Of a stretch of DNA of 31,577 nucleotides, positions 8,153 to 16,950 are shown one piece after another. The stretch is from DAONLM01 sp035406685 (lineage in GTDB: Bacteria > Spirochaetota > GWE2-31-10 > MWDO01): NCBI GenBank assembly GCA_035406685.1, contig DAONLM010000010.1, positions 1 through 31,577 on the forward strand, given 5' to 3'. The notes below the pieces were generated by a model, which worked only from the letters and a program-made list of their open reading frames with translations, did no database searches and was not told the DNA's origin. Within the stretch, counting starts at the first letter, position 1, and each line of letters begins with the position of its first letter. A program made the translations under genes and the position numbers.

Positions 8153-9042
8153 ATCATCTCCAAGATAATAGAAATATTAAAAATAATTATATAAAAAGCA
8201 CTGCTATATTCATAAATTTTCATCACTATTTTTATTCGTTTAAAAATATACAGAAGAGAAATAAAAATATAAAAAGATATATAAATACCATTAATGATAT
8301 AATAAAGTATATTAAATGATAAAATTCTTGCAATATATAAGACTAAAAATGATTGAATCATAAAGAAAAATAGTGTAACCAATATAGATTTTACAAAGCC
8401 AATACTGGAAGAATAGGTTGGCATCCCTTTCTTTTCATATTCTAAGATTAATATCTTTCTTGCAAATTCAAAAACCAATGCCTGTAAGCACCCAATAATG
8501 ATTAATAATAAAAGGGGGATATCTATATTTATTTTAGGAAAGATAGAATAACTGTAAATTATTATTAAAGCAGTTATGGGATTATGCGTAAATGCATAAA
8601 GATATATATGCTTATTCAAAAATTCAGAGACAAAAAATTCTTTAAACATTAGAAAAGAAAAAAGAATAACCACTGATAAGAAAAGAGTATTTAAAGGGGA
8701 TATCAGCAAAGAAAATATCAATTCAATTCCAATAATTACAATAGAAATTATTTTTGCTTCTTTAATAGTAATTAGTCCTCTTGCAAGAGGTCTTTCTGGA
8801 TGGACAATAATATCGGTTTTATAATCCTTAATCTCATCAAGTAGTCTTAAATTAAGAAAGATTAAAAAGACATTTAAAAAACCAATTACTATTTTATATA
8901 AAGAAGGATATTGAATATTTATAACATTCTTGTAAAAGACAATTGTCCCACTATAAAATATAGATATCAACAACAAATGAGTAAATGGAGAGAATCTTTC
9001 TAATATAAAAATAAAAAATCTAACAAATATATTTTGTCTCAT
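8140..9042 (-). CDS. UbiA-family prenyltransferase
   Basis: The protein has 300 residues and is almost entirely membrane-spanning (about eight hydrophobic segments). The first Asp-rich motif is RLLDEIKDYKTD (about residues 67-78), followed by HPERPLARGLI, typical of UbiA superfamily members. The second conserved region is FEFARKILILEYEKKGMPTYS (about 190-210 in pieces), in the form seen in UbiA homologues outside the ubiquinone and menaquinone pathways. The known family reaction is Mg-dependent transfer of an isoprenoid chain from a polyprenyl diphosphate to an acceptor in the membrane. Here the acceptor is unknown and is probably made or modified by neighbouring enzymes. The gene overlaps the exporter gene upstream by 23 bases and the phosphotransferase gene downstream by 13. 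Confidence 0.85.
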   Translation of the reverse strand: MRQNIFVRFFIFILERFSPFTHLLLISIFYSGTIVFYKNVINIQYPSLYKIVIGFLNVFLIFLNLRLLDEIKDYKTDIIVHPERPLARGLITIKEAKIISIVIIGIELIFSLLISPLNTLFLSVVILFSFLMFKEFFVSEFLNKHIYLYAFTHNPITALIIIYSYSIFPKINIDIPLLLLIIIGCLQALVFEFARKILILEYEKKGMPTYSSSIGFVKSILVTLFFFMIQSFLVLYIARILSFNILYYIINGIYISFYIFISLLYIFKRIKIVMKIYEYSSAFYIIIFNISIILEMICRV

Positions 9043-11116
9043 TTTTTGCCTTATTATTATAAATCAAAGAGGGAAGAATTATAATATCCCCAATTAATGC
9101 CAGAATAAAATATATAATAATCAATAAACCAAAAAAAACAAGTGAATTAACAGATGAAAATAAAAGAACTAAAAGCCCTATTATAAAAATTAATGAAGTC
9201 TGAATTATAGAATTACCGGTCTCATTAATTGTTTTAAAAAGACTCTTTTCTTTTTTAAATTTATAGAGAAAGTGAATCGTATCGTCAACAGATATCCCCA
9301 GTGCAATCGCAGCTATTGTAACAGTAGCAACATCAAGTCTTATTCTTAAAAATCCCATAAGCCCAAGAGTTATAATCAAAGGAAAAATATTTGCAATTAC
9401 AGCATATATTGCAAGATTAATCTCTCTTGCATATAACATAATAATAAGAAAAACAATAATAAAGGCAATTAAAAAACTCGAAATTTGAGAATGAGTGACA
9501 TAAGAGATTATCTCAACATACAAAGGGAGATATCCAGAAAATTTTATATTTATTCCTTTCTCTTTTAGATCCTTTGCCTCTTGTTTAATAAAGGCGATTA
9601 TCTTTTTATACTCTTTGGCGCTTAACATCTTTGTCATAAATGTTAGCCTCATCAATGAATAGTCATTATTAAAATATTGTAGAGTAACATCTTTAAAAAA
9701 CCGATCTTTTTCCAGTAATGTTTTTAGTATGGTTATATCATCCACTGTTTTAAAATATGGTACCAATCTATATGGGGATATCACATTATCTATATTTGGA
9801 TTTTTCAACACATTATCCTCAAAGTTACTAATGTGAATAACATTCTCTCTTTTAAGAAAATGATCTTTTTCTCCATATAACAAAATCTCAAGTGGAGTAT
9901 AAAAACCAAAATTTTTTTCTATAAATTCACTATCACTTCTAACTTTATTACTTTTCTTTAAAAATTTAATTGTATAAGTGTCAACATTGATTAAGAATAT
10001 TCCACAGAGAAATATTATCATCAAAAATATCGATGATAAAATAACCTTTTTACTGTTTTTTGAAATAAATGTATATAAGTTATCTAAATAAGATATCTCT
10101 ATCTTTCTCTCCTCTGAAATTATCTCTTTCTCTGGCATAAAATAAAACATAACCGGTAATAATATAATTGTAATAAAATATTCCACCATTATACTTATTG
10201 CAGAAAATAAAGCAAAATCTCTTAATAATTTAATCTTAGAAAAATAGAGAGCCATAAAACCAATTGCTGTTGTTAAACTCGTAAGAAAACATGGCAAATA
10301 GGACTCTTTTATAGCAATAATAATTGATTCTTTTTTATTACCTGTTTTATAACTTCTTTTAAAATTGTTTATAATATGAATAATATCTGATATTGAATAT
10401 ATTGTTATTAATGCTGGAATTACCATTGAAACAAGATTTATACTCCCTTTCATTAAAAACATAAACCCCATACCCACTGTAAGTGAAAGAAATATTATAA
10501 TAAGAGCAAAAATAATAAAATATTTTTTCCTAATAAAGATTATCAATAAAATAAATATTAATAAAAATGAAAAAAAACTAAAAATAAATGAGTCTCTGGC
10601 AGATAAATTATTTAATTCTTCATACATAACCCCTATCCCAGCCATTTTATAAGAAAAATCATATTTTTTCTCTAACTCTGACAAAGATTTATTTATATTA
10701 GAGAGAATCTTGCTACGATCTTTTGCCTCATCATTATATTTTTCTGGCAATGCCATCACAATTGAAGATTTTTTGTCTTTTGATATAAGGTTTTTTAGTT
10801 TTGTATTATTATAAGTATATACTTGCCTTATGCCATTTATTTTTATTAAACTCTCTTCAACTGCCATAAGAAGTTCTCTGTTTTTAAGAATTTCATCTTT
10901 TGTTATTATTGCAATGGATATTGTCTCATCATTGCCAAATATCTCTTTAAATTCATTGTAACTCTTTAGATTCTCATCATTTTCTAAAAACCAGGTATTA
11001 AGTGAATTGTCTATTGAATAATTTTTAAGTTGATAGGCAAAAAAGATAAAAATTATAATAAAAATAATCAAAACTAAAAATCTAAATTTAATTAAGAAAT
11101 TCACAAACCTTTCCAT
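9020..11116 (-). CDS. RND/MMPL-family lipid exporter
   Basis: The protein has 698 residues with two-fold internal symmetry. Each half has one N-terminal transmembrane helix (12-30 and about 358-376), a periplasmic loop of about 150 residues and a five-helix bundle (about 178-325 and 545-690). The second bundle carries the family's acidic relay in GISVDDTIHFLYKF (about 607-620); the matching place in the first half is YSISDIIHI, with a single Asp. This is the small MMPL/HAE3 type that moves lipids or hydrophobic molecules using the proton gradient, as HpnN does for hopanoids and MmpL proteins for mycobacterial lipids. Its position inside the biosynthetic cluster suggests it exports the cluster's product. 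The gap to the preceding gene is only 6 bases, with GGGGTAG as the likely ribosome site. Confidence 0.88.
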   Translation of the reverse strand: MERFVNFLIKFRFLVLIIFIIIFIFFAYQLKNYSIDNSLNTWFLENDENLKSYNEFKEIFGNDETISIAIITKDEILKNRELLMAVEESLIKINGIRQVYTYNNTKLKNLISKDKKSSIVMALPEKYNDEAKDRSKILSNINKSLSELEKKYDFSYKMAGIGVMYEELNNLSARDSFIFSFFSFLLIFILLIIFIRKKYFIIFALIIIFLSLTVGMGFMFLMKGSINLVSMVIPALITIYSISDIIHIINNFKRSYKTGNKKESIIIAIKESYLPCFLTSLTTAIGFMALYFSKIKLLRDFALFSAISIMVEYFITIILLPVMFYFMPEKEIISEERKIEISYLDNLYTFISKNSKKVILSSIFLMIIFLCGIFLINVDTYTIKFLKKSNKVRSDSEFIEKNFGFYTPLEILLYGEKDHFLKRENVIHISNFEDNVLKNPNIDNVISPYRLVPYFKTVDDITILKTLLEKDRFFKDVTLQYFNNDYSLMRLTFMTKMLSAKEYKKIIAFIKQEAKDLKEKGINIKFSGYLPLYVEIISYVTHSQISSFLIAFIIVFLIIMLYAREINLAIYAVIANIFPLIITLGLMGFLRIRLDVATVTIAAIALGISVDDTIHFLYKFKKEKSLFKTINETGNSIIQTSLIFIIGLLVLLFSSVNSLVFFGLLIIIYFILALIGDIIILPSLIYNNKAKNETKYIC

Positions 11117-11122
11117 AAAATT

Positions 11123-12484
11123 CTACCCCAGTAAAATAAATTTTAAAATAAAAGAGATAATAAAAATAATTATTAAAAATATAAATATTATATTCCATCT
11201 TTTGCTGGATTTCTTTAAGAAAAAATCATCCTTCTTACAACTATAATAATAGTTGCAATACAAGATATTCAATAAAAGTATTCCAAATGATATAATGATA
11301 TTAAATAAAAAATATTTTAGACTATATGAATAAAAAACTATCGGGATTATCGATATTAAAAATGAATTTATGACAAACGATAAAAAAAGAATTGCATACA
11401 TCCTTTTTGTGTTTCCAAAAATTTCATAACTAAAATAGTAGGTAACAATAGAGATAATCACTATACAATTACTTATGTATATAAAATAAAATATTTCATT
11501 ATGATTAAATATATTATTTAATAAAGCAAGAAAAATATTAGAGGTAGTCATAGGCAAAACTTTTATAAAATCATAATCCTTGTAATCTATATTAAATTTC
11601 TTTTGATATAAAACAATAAAAAATACAAGCGATAAATTCAAAAAAAGAAATGGATATAGCCATTTTATATGATTTAATGTTAATATTAAAAAATATGTTA
11701 ACATAAAGGATATTAAAGAAGATTCTTTAAATTTTTTTACTGGCAAAAATAATATAAAAACTATTGTAATAGAAAAAACAAGAATAAGAATAACCCATAG
11801 ATTTTGAAGGACAATTCTATTACTCATATAAGATATTATCAATAATGAAGACAATGGTATGATAATATTATCCTCTCCATAAAAAGAGACCAGCTCAGCC
11901 CCACAAACAACAACAGAAACAGTAAGAGCAATAAGTATACAATCTATTCTATCAATATCTGTGAGTAATAATAGAGAAACAATAGAACTTATGAATGTGA
12001 CAAAGATAAAGACAATCGCACCTTCAAGACTCTTTATACTTCCTCGGACATTAATACTTATTGAGCCATATCTTTTACCTATTAAAGCCGCAAGAGAATC
12101 AGAAAAAGTTAAAATAAGAATTGAAATTATATAATAACTTTTGTTTGATGCTAAAATGAATGTCAATAGTATTGCAAAAGGAAAAAAGAATTGTCCTAAG
12201 GTATCTCTATCAACATTATGAACAGATTTTAAAGTGCCAGTAAATTTTGTAATTATTAAAACAAATAAAAAAATTACACACAAAATTACAGGTATAAAAT
12301 AAGAGGTAAAGAAAATCGGGAAAAAAAGAGAGACAATTCCACCACCTATATGAGCAAATTTTCTCCCAATCTCTTTATTAGAAGGAAATACTCTTTTTAT
12401 AACTTCTGATAAAATAAGAACAATAAGATATAAAATAGAGACAATTATCCCACATAAAATTTCTTTTTTATTTATACTAAACAT
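11123..12484 (-). CDS. CTP-dependent polyprenol/phytol kinase-like membrane protein with extra C-terminal membrane half
   Basis: The protein has 453 residues from the ATG at 12484. A TTG at 12496 in the same frame is less likely, because ATGTTTAG gives a tidy 8-base stop-start overlap with the preceding gene. The N-terminal ~190 residues carry the dolichol/phytol kinase (Sec59/VTE5) signatures EIGRKFAHIGGGIV, DRDTLGQFFFPF, the acidic FSDSLAALIGKRYGS and RGSIKSLEGA. Known members phosphorylate lipid alcohols with CTP in the membrane. The remaining ~250 residues add several hydrophobic helices that I do not recognise and that most bacterial members of this size class lack. A product phosphorylated here could feed the prenyltransferase (inference). 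Confidence 0.75.
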   Translation of the reverse strand: MFSINKKEILCGIIVSILYLIVLILSEVIKRVFPSNKEIGRKFAHIGGGIVSLFFPIFFTSYFIPVILCVIFLFVLIITKFTGTLKSVHNVDRDTLGQFFFPFAILLTFILASNKSYYIISILILTFSDSLAALIGKRYGSISINVRGSIKSLEGAIVFIFVTFISSIVSLLLLTDIDRIDCILIALTVSVVVCGAELVSFYGEDNIIIPLSSLLIISYMSNRIVLQNLWVILILVFSITIVFILFLPVKKFKESSLISFMLTYFLILTLNHIKWLYPFLFLNLSLVFFIVLYQKKFNIDYKDYDFIKVLPMTTSNIFLALLNNIFNHNEIFYFIYISNCIVIISIVTYYFSYEIFGNTKRMYAILFLSFVINSFLISIIPIVFYSYSLKYFLFNIIISFGILLLNILYCNYYYSCKKDDFFLKKSSKRWNIIFIFLIIIFIISFILKFILLG

Positions 12485-13529
12485 ATATTTTCCCAACTAT
12501 CAATCTTTTATAAAAAAATGCTCTATCTTTCTTAAATAAATTGTTAGACAAATCTCTTAAAAAAATAATTTTAGGATCATCAAAAAATCTATCAACCTGC
12601 ATATTCCAGTAAATCAAAAAAGCCTCTTTGTTTGCTCTTTTAATAATAAGATCAAAATGATTTCTTGTCTCCTCTACACTCATATACTCAAAAATATCAG
12701 ATAGATTAAAGCAATCAAATTTTAAGTTAGTATCGCTTAAATATTGTATAACTGTCTTATTTAAAATTAAAACTCTCTCAATATTCTTTTTTATTAAACT
12801 ATAATTATCTTCCAGAAGATAATAGGGTAAATTTTTTAAAAAATTTCCTCTTGTTATGTATTCAAGATAGGGATTATTATGAGTTGGAATTTTAGTTAAT
12901 GCATACTCAACTCTTGTAAAAATACTTTCCTCAATCTCCCCATCAACATACTTGAAATACTCTTTACTTCTTCCTATTGCTGACATTGTCTTTTTATTAA
13001 AAAAAAGATCAAACAACTTTTTCCATACAAAATTATTAAACTTTTTATTATAAAAATCTCTCTGTTCTTCCAATGATTTTGGTATAAATAAATAGTTTAT
13101 ATCTTTTTTTGATAGAATTAATGGCAAAATAAATTTTCTAAAAATATGAAAATATTTTTCAAATTTTCCGAGATGAATTATACCCTTTTTTATCAAAGAA
13201 ATATTATTATTCCAGAAAAGTAGAGTCTCTCTTTCTAAAAAATCTCTTAATTTTTCTTTATATAATACAAATCTATCAAGGGAATCTCTTATCCCTAAAA
13301 AATTAAGTAGTTCTTCATAAGACAAATATTTTATCGCAGCAATTTTTAGATTTATTAAATGTATCTGTTCCATATCAGAATCAATTATTACAACCAATGA
13401 AGGATCCAGTGTTAACATAGATAGAAAATTATCCCCACCAGAACCAATAGAAAGAATAACTGGTTTACTTTTCTCTCTGAATGTTTCAATTATGAGTTCT
13501 ACATCTTCCCAGCAATTAGAATATTTCAT
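12477..13529 (-). CDS. BtaA-like (DUF3419) S-adenosylmethionine 3-amino-3-carboxypropyl transferase
   Basis: The protein has 350 residues. It matches the BtaA family: YSNCWED at 3-9, SAM-binding ILSIGSGGDNFLSML at 25-39 with IDSD after it, GRSKEYFKYV (186-195), NPYLEYITRG (219-228), FNLSDIFEYMS (274-284) and YWNMQVDR (307-314). BtaA moves the aminocarboxypropyl group of SAM onto diacylglycerol to make homoserine-type ether lipids, the first step to betaine lipids. No BtaB N-methyltransferase is visible here, so the product may stay unmethylated or the acceptor may differ. It is the first gene of the seven-gene cluster. A TAA in frame 6 bases upstream fixes the start at or after this ATG; there is no clear Shine-Dalgarno sequence. 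Confidence 0.85.
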   Translation of the reverse strand: MKYSNCWEDVELIIETFREKSKPVILSIGSGGDNFLSMLTLDPSLVVIIDSDMEQIHLINLKIAAIKYLSYEELLNFLGIRDSLDRFVLYKEKLRDFLERETLLFWNNNISLIKKGIIHLGKFEKYFHIFRKFILPLILSKKDINYLFIPKSLEEQRDFYNKKFNNFVWKKLFDLFFNKKTMSAIGRSKEYFKYVDGEIEESIFTRVEYALTKIPTHNNPYLEYITRGNFLKNLPYYLLEDNYSLIKKNIERVLILNKTVIQYLSDTNLKFDCFNLSDIFEYMSVEETRNHFDLIIKRANKEAFLIYWNMQVDRFFDDPKIIFLRDLSNNLFKKDRAFFYKRLIVGKIYV

Positions 13530-13577
13530 TTTTTATGACATTAAATATTTTATAATATTAAATAATTTATTAATTCA

Positions 13578-13606
13578 ATTATATTAAAAATTCTTATATT
13601 TGTCTA
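13578..13606 (-). promoter_or_regulatory. Predicted promoter of the seven-gene lipid cluster
   Basis: Read on the minus strand: TAGACA (13606-13601), a 17-base spacer and perfect TATAAT (13583-13578). Transcription would start near 13571, about 42 bases before the first ATG. It lies in the 145-base gap after the fatty-acid operon, so the cluster can be expressed independently, though read-through is possible because I see no terminator hairpin in the gap. Confidence 0.6.
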
Positions 13607-13674
13607 ATTATTTAAATTAAAAATAGAAAATTTTATTTTTCTTCTAAAAATATTTTAATTAAGTCCAAAATAAA

Positions 13675-14982
13675 TTAAAATTCTAATATTGTATTAAGAG
13701 AGGGAGTTATTACATCAGAAAGATTATCATCAATATAAAAAGAGACTGGAAGAGAAACTTTGTTTTCATCATATAACCCAAAATGTAGATGAGGGGCATA
13801 AGATATACCAGAATTACCTATATTGCCAATATGCTCTCCTTTTGATACCTTATCCCCTACCGATACTCTTATACTCCCTTTTTTTAAATGATAATAAACA
13901 GTATAGTATACCTTTCCATCTATAATGTGCTTTATCTGAACATAATTTGTCGCTAAAAAATTTGGCTTTCCAACTGGATTGTCACTTGCTGCATCAGAAA
14001 CAGCCTCAACAATTCCATCATAACTTGCATATACTTGCTCATTATAAGAAAGATAATCACTATTTTCATTCCCATTGCCTTTAAAAATTCTATTTTTATT
14101 CTCATCGATTTTTGAAAAATCAAGATAGTATGCATCGTAACCATTGTGCGTATCTAAATTAGTCTGAAAAGGGCCAGAAATAACAATCCATCTACCTTTT
14201 AAAGGAAAAAACATAGGTGGACTCTCTCTATTACCAGCACTTGAAAGATAAATTTTCAAAGCCTTATTTCTTAAATTATTTCTTTTTACTGGCTCCTCAT
14301 CATTAAAAAAATATATATTTGCAAGCATTATCATTAAATCTAAATTCTCGGGAAATTTCTTATTAAGCCCAGTGATAAAATCTCTCCATTCTGCCATCCT
14401 TTTTTTACCCAATCTCTTATAAATATTTGTTATTTTATTTAGTATCCATAAATCCTGAGTAACTCTTTTTTCAAGAGATAATGGATTTAATTCCCAATAT
14501 TTCTTCAATAAAGAGATAGCCTCATCATAATTCTCTATCTCAGTGTTTAAATCAGCATCTATATTATAAAAAATTGGCTCATTTGGTAAATAGTACTCAG
14601 CCCTTTTTATAATGGAAAAAGCAAGATTTATATTCTTTTTTGCAATTGCATCATTTATTAACTTTTGATAAAGAGAATTAAGAGCATTTTTAGCCTCATA
14701 ATGATCTGGATATAAAGAAAGAATCTGAGTATAAGTCTTTTCTGCCTTTTTATATTCTCCAAGACTTTGATAAGAATATCCCAGTAATAACATAGAAGAA
14801 TGATTATTGGGATCACAATTTAATATCTTTAAGCAGCTTTTTATAGATTCCTTATAATTACCATTCCTAAATTCCAATAAAGCCCTGTTCATCTCCTCAT
14901 TTGCAAATTTAGAAATATTTACTTCTGAATAGATATTAGAAATAACAATAAATAAAAGAGAAAACAGGGCTATCTTTTTCAT
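13675..14982 (-). CDS. Exported TPR protein with M23 (LytM) peptidase domain
   Basis: The protein has 435 residues. A signal peptide (1-20, MKKIALFSLLF...) directs it out of the cytoplasm. Tetratricopeptide-like helices follow at about 25-225, the clearest being GYSYQSLGEYKKAEKTYTQIL. The C-terminal M23 domain covers about 265-405 and has all its zinc ligands: H279-x3-D283 in HNGYD, H365 in YYHL, and HLH at 398-400. The domain is probably active on peptidoglycan cross-links or stem peptides (family knowledge). Its ATG overlaps the fabD stop as ATGA, so it is translationally coupled to the fatty-acid operon, an odd pairing of membrane lipid supply with wall remodelling. Confidence 0.88.
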   Translation of the reverse strand: MKKIALFSLLFIVISNIYSEVNISKFANEEMNRALLEFRNGNYKESIKSCLKILNCDPNNHSSMLLLGYSYQSLGEYKKAEKTYTQILSLYPDHYEAKNALNSLYQKLINDAIAKKNINLAFSIIKRAEYYLPNEPIFYNIDADLNTEIENYDEAISLLKKYWELNPLSLEKRVTQDLWILNKITNIYKRLGKKRMAEWRDFITGLNKKFPENLDLMIMLANIYFFNDEEPVKRNNLRNKALKIYLSSAGNRESPPMFFPLKGRWIVISGPFQTNLDTHNGYDAYYLDFSKIDENKNRIFKGNGNENSDYLSYNEQVYASYDGIVEAVSDAASDNPVGKPNFLATNYVQIKHIIDGKVYYTVYYHLKKGSIRVSVGDKVSKGEHIGNIGNSGISYAPHLHFGLYDENKVSLPVSFYIDDNLSDVITPSLNTILEF

Positions 14983-15905
14983 AGTTTTAAATATTCCAGA
15001 GTTTTATTCAAAGATTCAATATTGCCGACATTTAAAGATGTCTTTGTTTTATCAATACTTCTCATAAAACCACTCAAAGTCTTACCAGGACCTAACTCTA
15101 TGAAAGTATCATAACCATCTTTTATTAGATTCTCTATTGTCATTCTCCATTTAACAGGTGAATACATCTGTTTAACAAGCATATCTTTTAACTCATTATC
15201 ATTATGATAGGATGCAGTAACATTTGATAGAATTTTTTTATTTCCGATTTTATTAAAAGTTATACTATCTAAAACTTTTCTTAACTCTGATGCTGATGGC
15301 TCTAATAGAGGAGAATGGAAAGGTCCCGAAACATTTAAGACCACAACTCTCTTAGCATCCATCTCTTCAGCCATTTTACATGCCTTTTCTATTGCCTCCA
15401 TCTCGCCACTTATTACAAGCTGTCCAGGACAATTGTAATTTGCTGGAACTATTACCCCTCCTACTTTTTTACATATATCCTCAACAACACTATCTTCCAA
15501 ACCTAAAATAGCAGCCATCCCACCAGTAATGGATTTAACTGCCCTATCCATTATCAATCCTCTCTCTCTAACAAGTTTTATCCCATCTTCAAAAGAGATA
15601 ACCCCACTTGCAGTCAAAGCAGAATATTCTCCAAGGCTAAAACCAGCAAAAGTATCAGCCTTTAAACCCTTTTCCTCAAGAATCTTATAGCAGACAAAAG
15701 AGTGCAACAGTATAGCTGGTTGAGTATTTTCTGTCATTTTTAAAGTCTCTTCTGGACCATCAAAACATATTGATTTAATAGGGGTCTTTAAAATATCCTC
15801 AGCCATATCAAAATATTTTTTTGCAACACTAAAATTTTCATAAAAATCTTTTCCCATGCCTACATATTGAGCACCCTGACCTGCAAAAAGTAATGCAATC
15901 TTCAT
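14979..15905 (-). CDS. fabD: Malonyl-CoA:ACP transacylase
   Basis: The protein has 308 residues, the normal FabD length. It moves malonyl from CoA to acyl carrier protein, supplying type II fatty-acid synthesis. Visible signatures are GQGAQYVGM (9-17), the nucleophile elbow GFSLGEYSA with S90, and GPFHSPLL with catalytic H197. AAGGAGGA lies just before the ATG. It follows accA by 38 bases, so carboxylase and transacylase, two consecutive steps, are expressed together. Confidence 0.97.
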   Translation of the reverse strand: MKIALLFAGQGAQYVGMGKDFYENFSVAKKYFDMAEDILKTPIKSICFDGPEETLKMTENTQPAILLHSFVCYKILEEKGLKADTFAGFSLGEYSALTASGVISFEDGIKLVRERGLIMDRAVKSITGGMAAILGLEDSVVEDICKKVGGVIVPANYNCPGQLVISGEMEAIEKACKMAEEMDAKRVVVLNVSGPFHSPLLEPSASELRKVLDSITFNKIGNKKILSNVTASYHNDNELKDMLVKQMYSPVKWRMTIENLIKDGYDTFIELGPGKTLSGFMRSIDKTKTSLNVGNIESLNKTLEYLKL

Positions 15906-15943
15906 TTATTTTCCTCCTTACAAAATACAATTTTTATCTAAAA

Positions 15944-16900
15944 CTACCCTTCTGTAAAAACGCCCAATTTCCTAAATTTATTATATCTCTGCTCCAATAG
16001 ATCATCTATTGAATACTGCTTAAGTTCTTCAAGAGTTACTCTTAACTTTGCTCTTATATTTTCACAAACTTTCTCATGATCTTCATGAGCACTACCTTCT
16101 GGTTCTTCTATTATATCGTCTATTACCCCTAAATTTAATAAATTATTTGCATCTATTTTTAATGCTTCTGCTGCATCACCAGCTTTTGAAGAGTCTTTCC
16201 ATAGAATAGATGCACAACCTTCTGGAGATATAACAGAATATATTGTATTGGTTAACATAAAGACCCTATCGGCAACTCCTAATGCAAGAGCACCACCAGA
16301 TCCACCTTCTCCAGTAACAATAGAGATTATAGGAGTTCTTAATCCCGACATTTCAAAAAGATTTACTGCTATTGCTTCCCCCTGGCCCCTCTCTTCTGCC
16401 CCAAGTCCAGGATATGCACCAGGGGTATCTATAAAACAGATTATGGGCCTTTTAAATTTTTCAGCCTGTTTCATCAATCTTAAAGCCTTTCTATATCCCT
16501 CTGGATGTGGCATTCCAAAATGTCTTCTTATATTATCTTTTGTGTCTCTCCCTTTTTGATGTCCTATAACCGTGACTGGTATACCTTCAAAAAATCCAAT
16601 TCCACCAACAATAGCAGCATCATCACTATATCTTCTATCACCATGTAATTGAATAAAATTTTTAATTAAATGCTTTATATAATCAAGTGTAGTAGGTCTT
16701 CCTGGATGTCTTGCTAATTGCACTCTTTCAATAGGGGTTATCTTTCTATATAATTCCCCTTTTAAAACCATGGCACTCTGTTCAAGCTGTTTCAATAATG
16801 GATATAGAGTATCCTTCTCATTCTCTGACATTTCGCTTTTTAAACTCTCAATCTTCTGTTGAAGTTCTTTTAACTCTTTCTCAAGGTCTCTTTTTTGCAT
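15944..16900 (-). CDS. accA: Acetyl-CoA carboxylase carboxyltransferase, alpha subunit
   Basis: The protein has 318 residues. With AccD it forms the carboxyltransferase that passes CO2 from carboxybiotin to acetyl-CoA. The family N-terminal helical region (LEKELKELQQKIESL) is followed by the core: ARHPGRPTTLDY, HGDRRYSDD, the PVTVIGHQKG strand, FGMPHPEGYRKALR, DTPGAYPG-AEERGQ, GEGGSGGALALGVAD and SVISPEGCASILW. AAGGAG lies upstream of the ATG. Normal length, no anomalies. Confidence 0.97.
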   Translation of the reverse strand: MQKRDLEKELKELQQKIESLKSEMSENEKDTLYPLLKQLEQSAMVLKGELYRKITPIERVQLARHPGRPTTLDYIKHLIKNFIQLHGDRRYSDDAAIVGGIGFFEGIPVTVIGHQKGRDTKDNIRRHFGMPHPEGYRKALRLMKQAEKFKRPIICFIDTPGAYPGLGAEERGQGEAIAVNLFEMSGLRTPIISIVTGEGGSGGALALGVADRVFMLTNTIYSVISPEGCASILWKDSSKAGDAAEALKIDANNLLNLGVIDDIIEEPEGSAHEDHEKVCENIRAKLRVTLEELKQYSIDDLLEQRYNKFRKLGVFTEG

Positions 16901-16950
16901 CTTACTTCTCCTTTAAATATTAAATTTACAAAATAAAATAATCATAACTC

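Noticed and set aside
16248..16559. Open frame of 103 codons on the plus strand opposite accA
   Set aside because: Antisense shadow of a strongly conserved gene.
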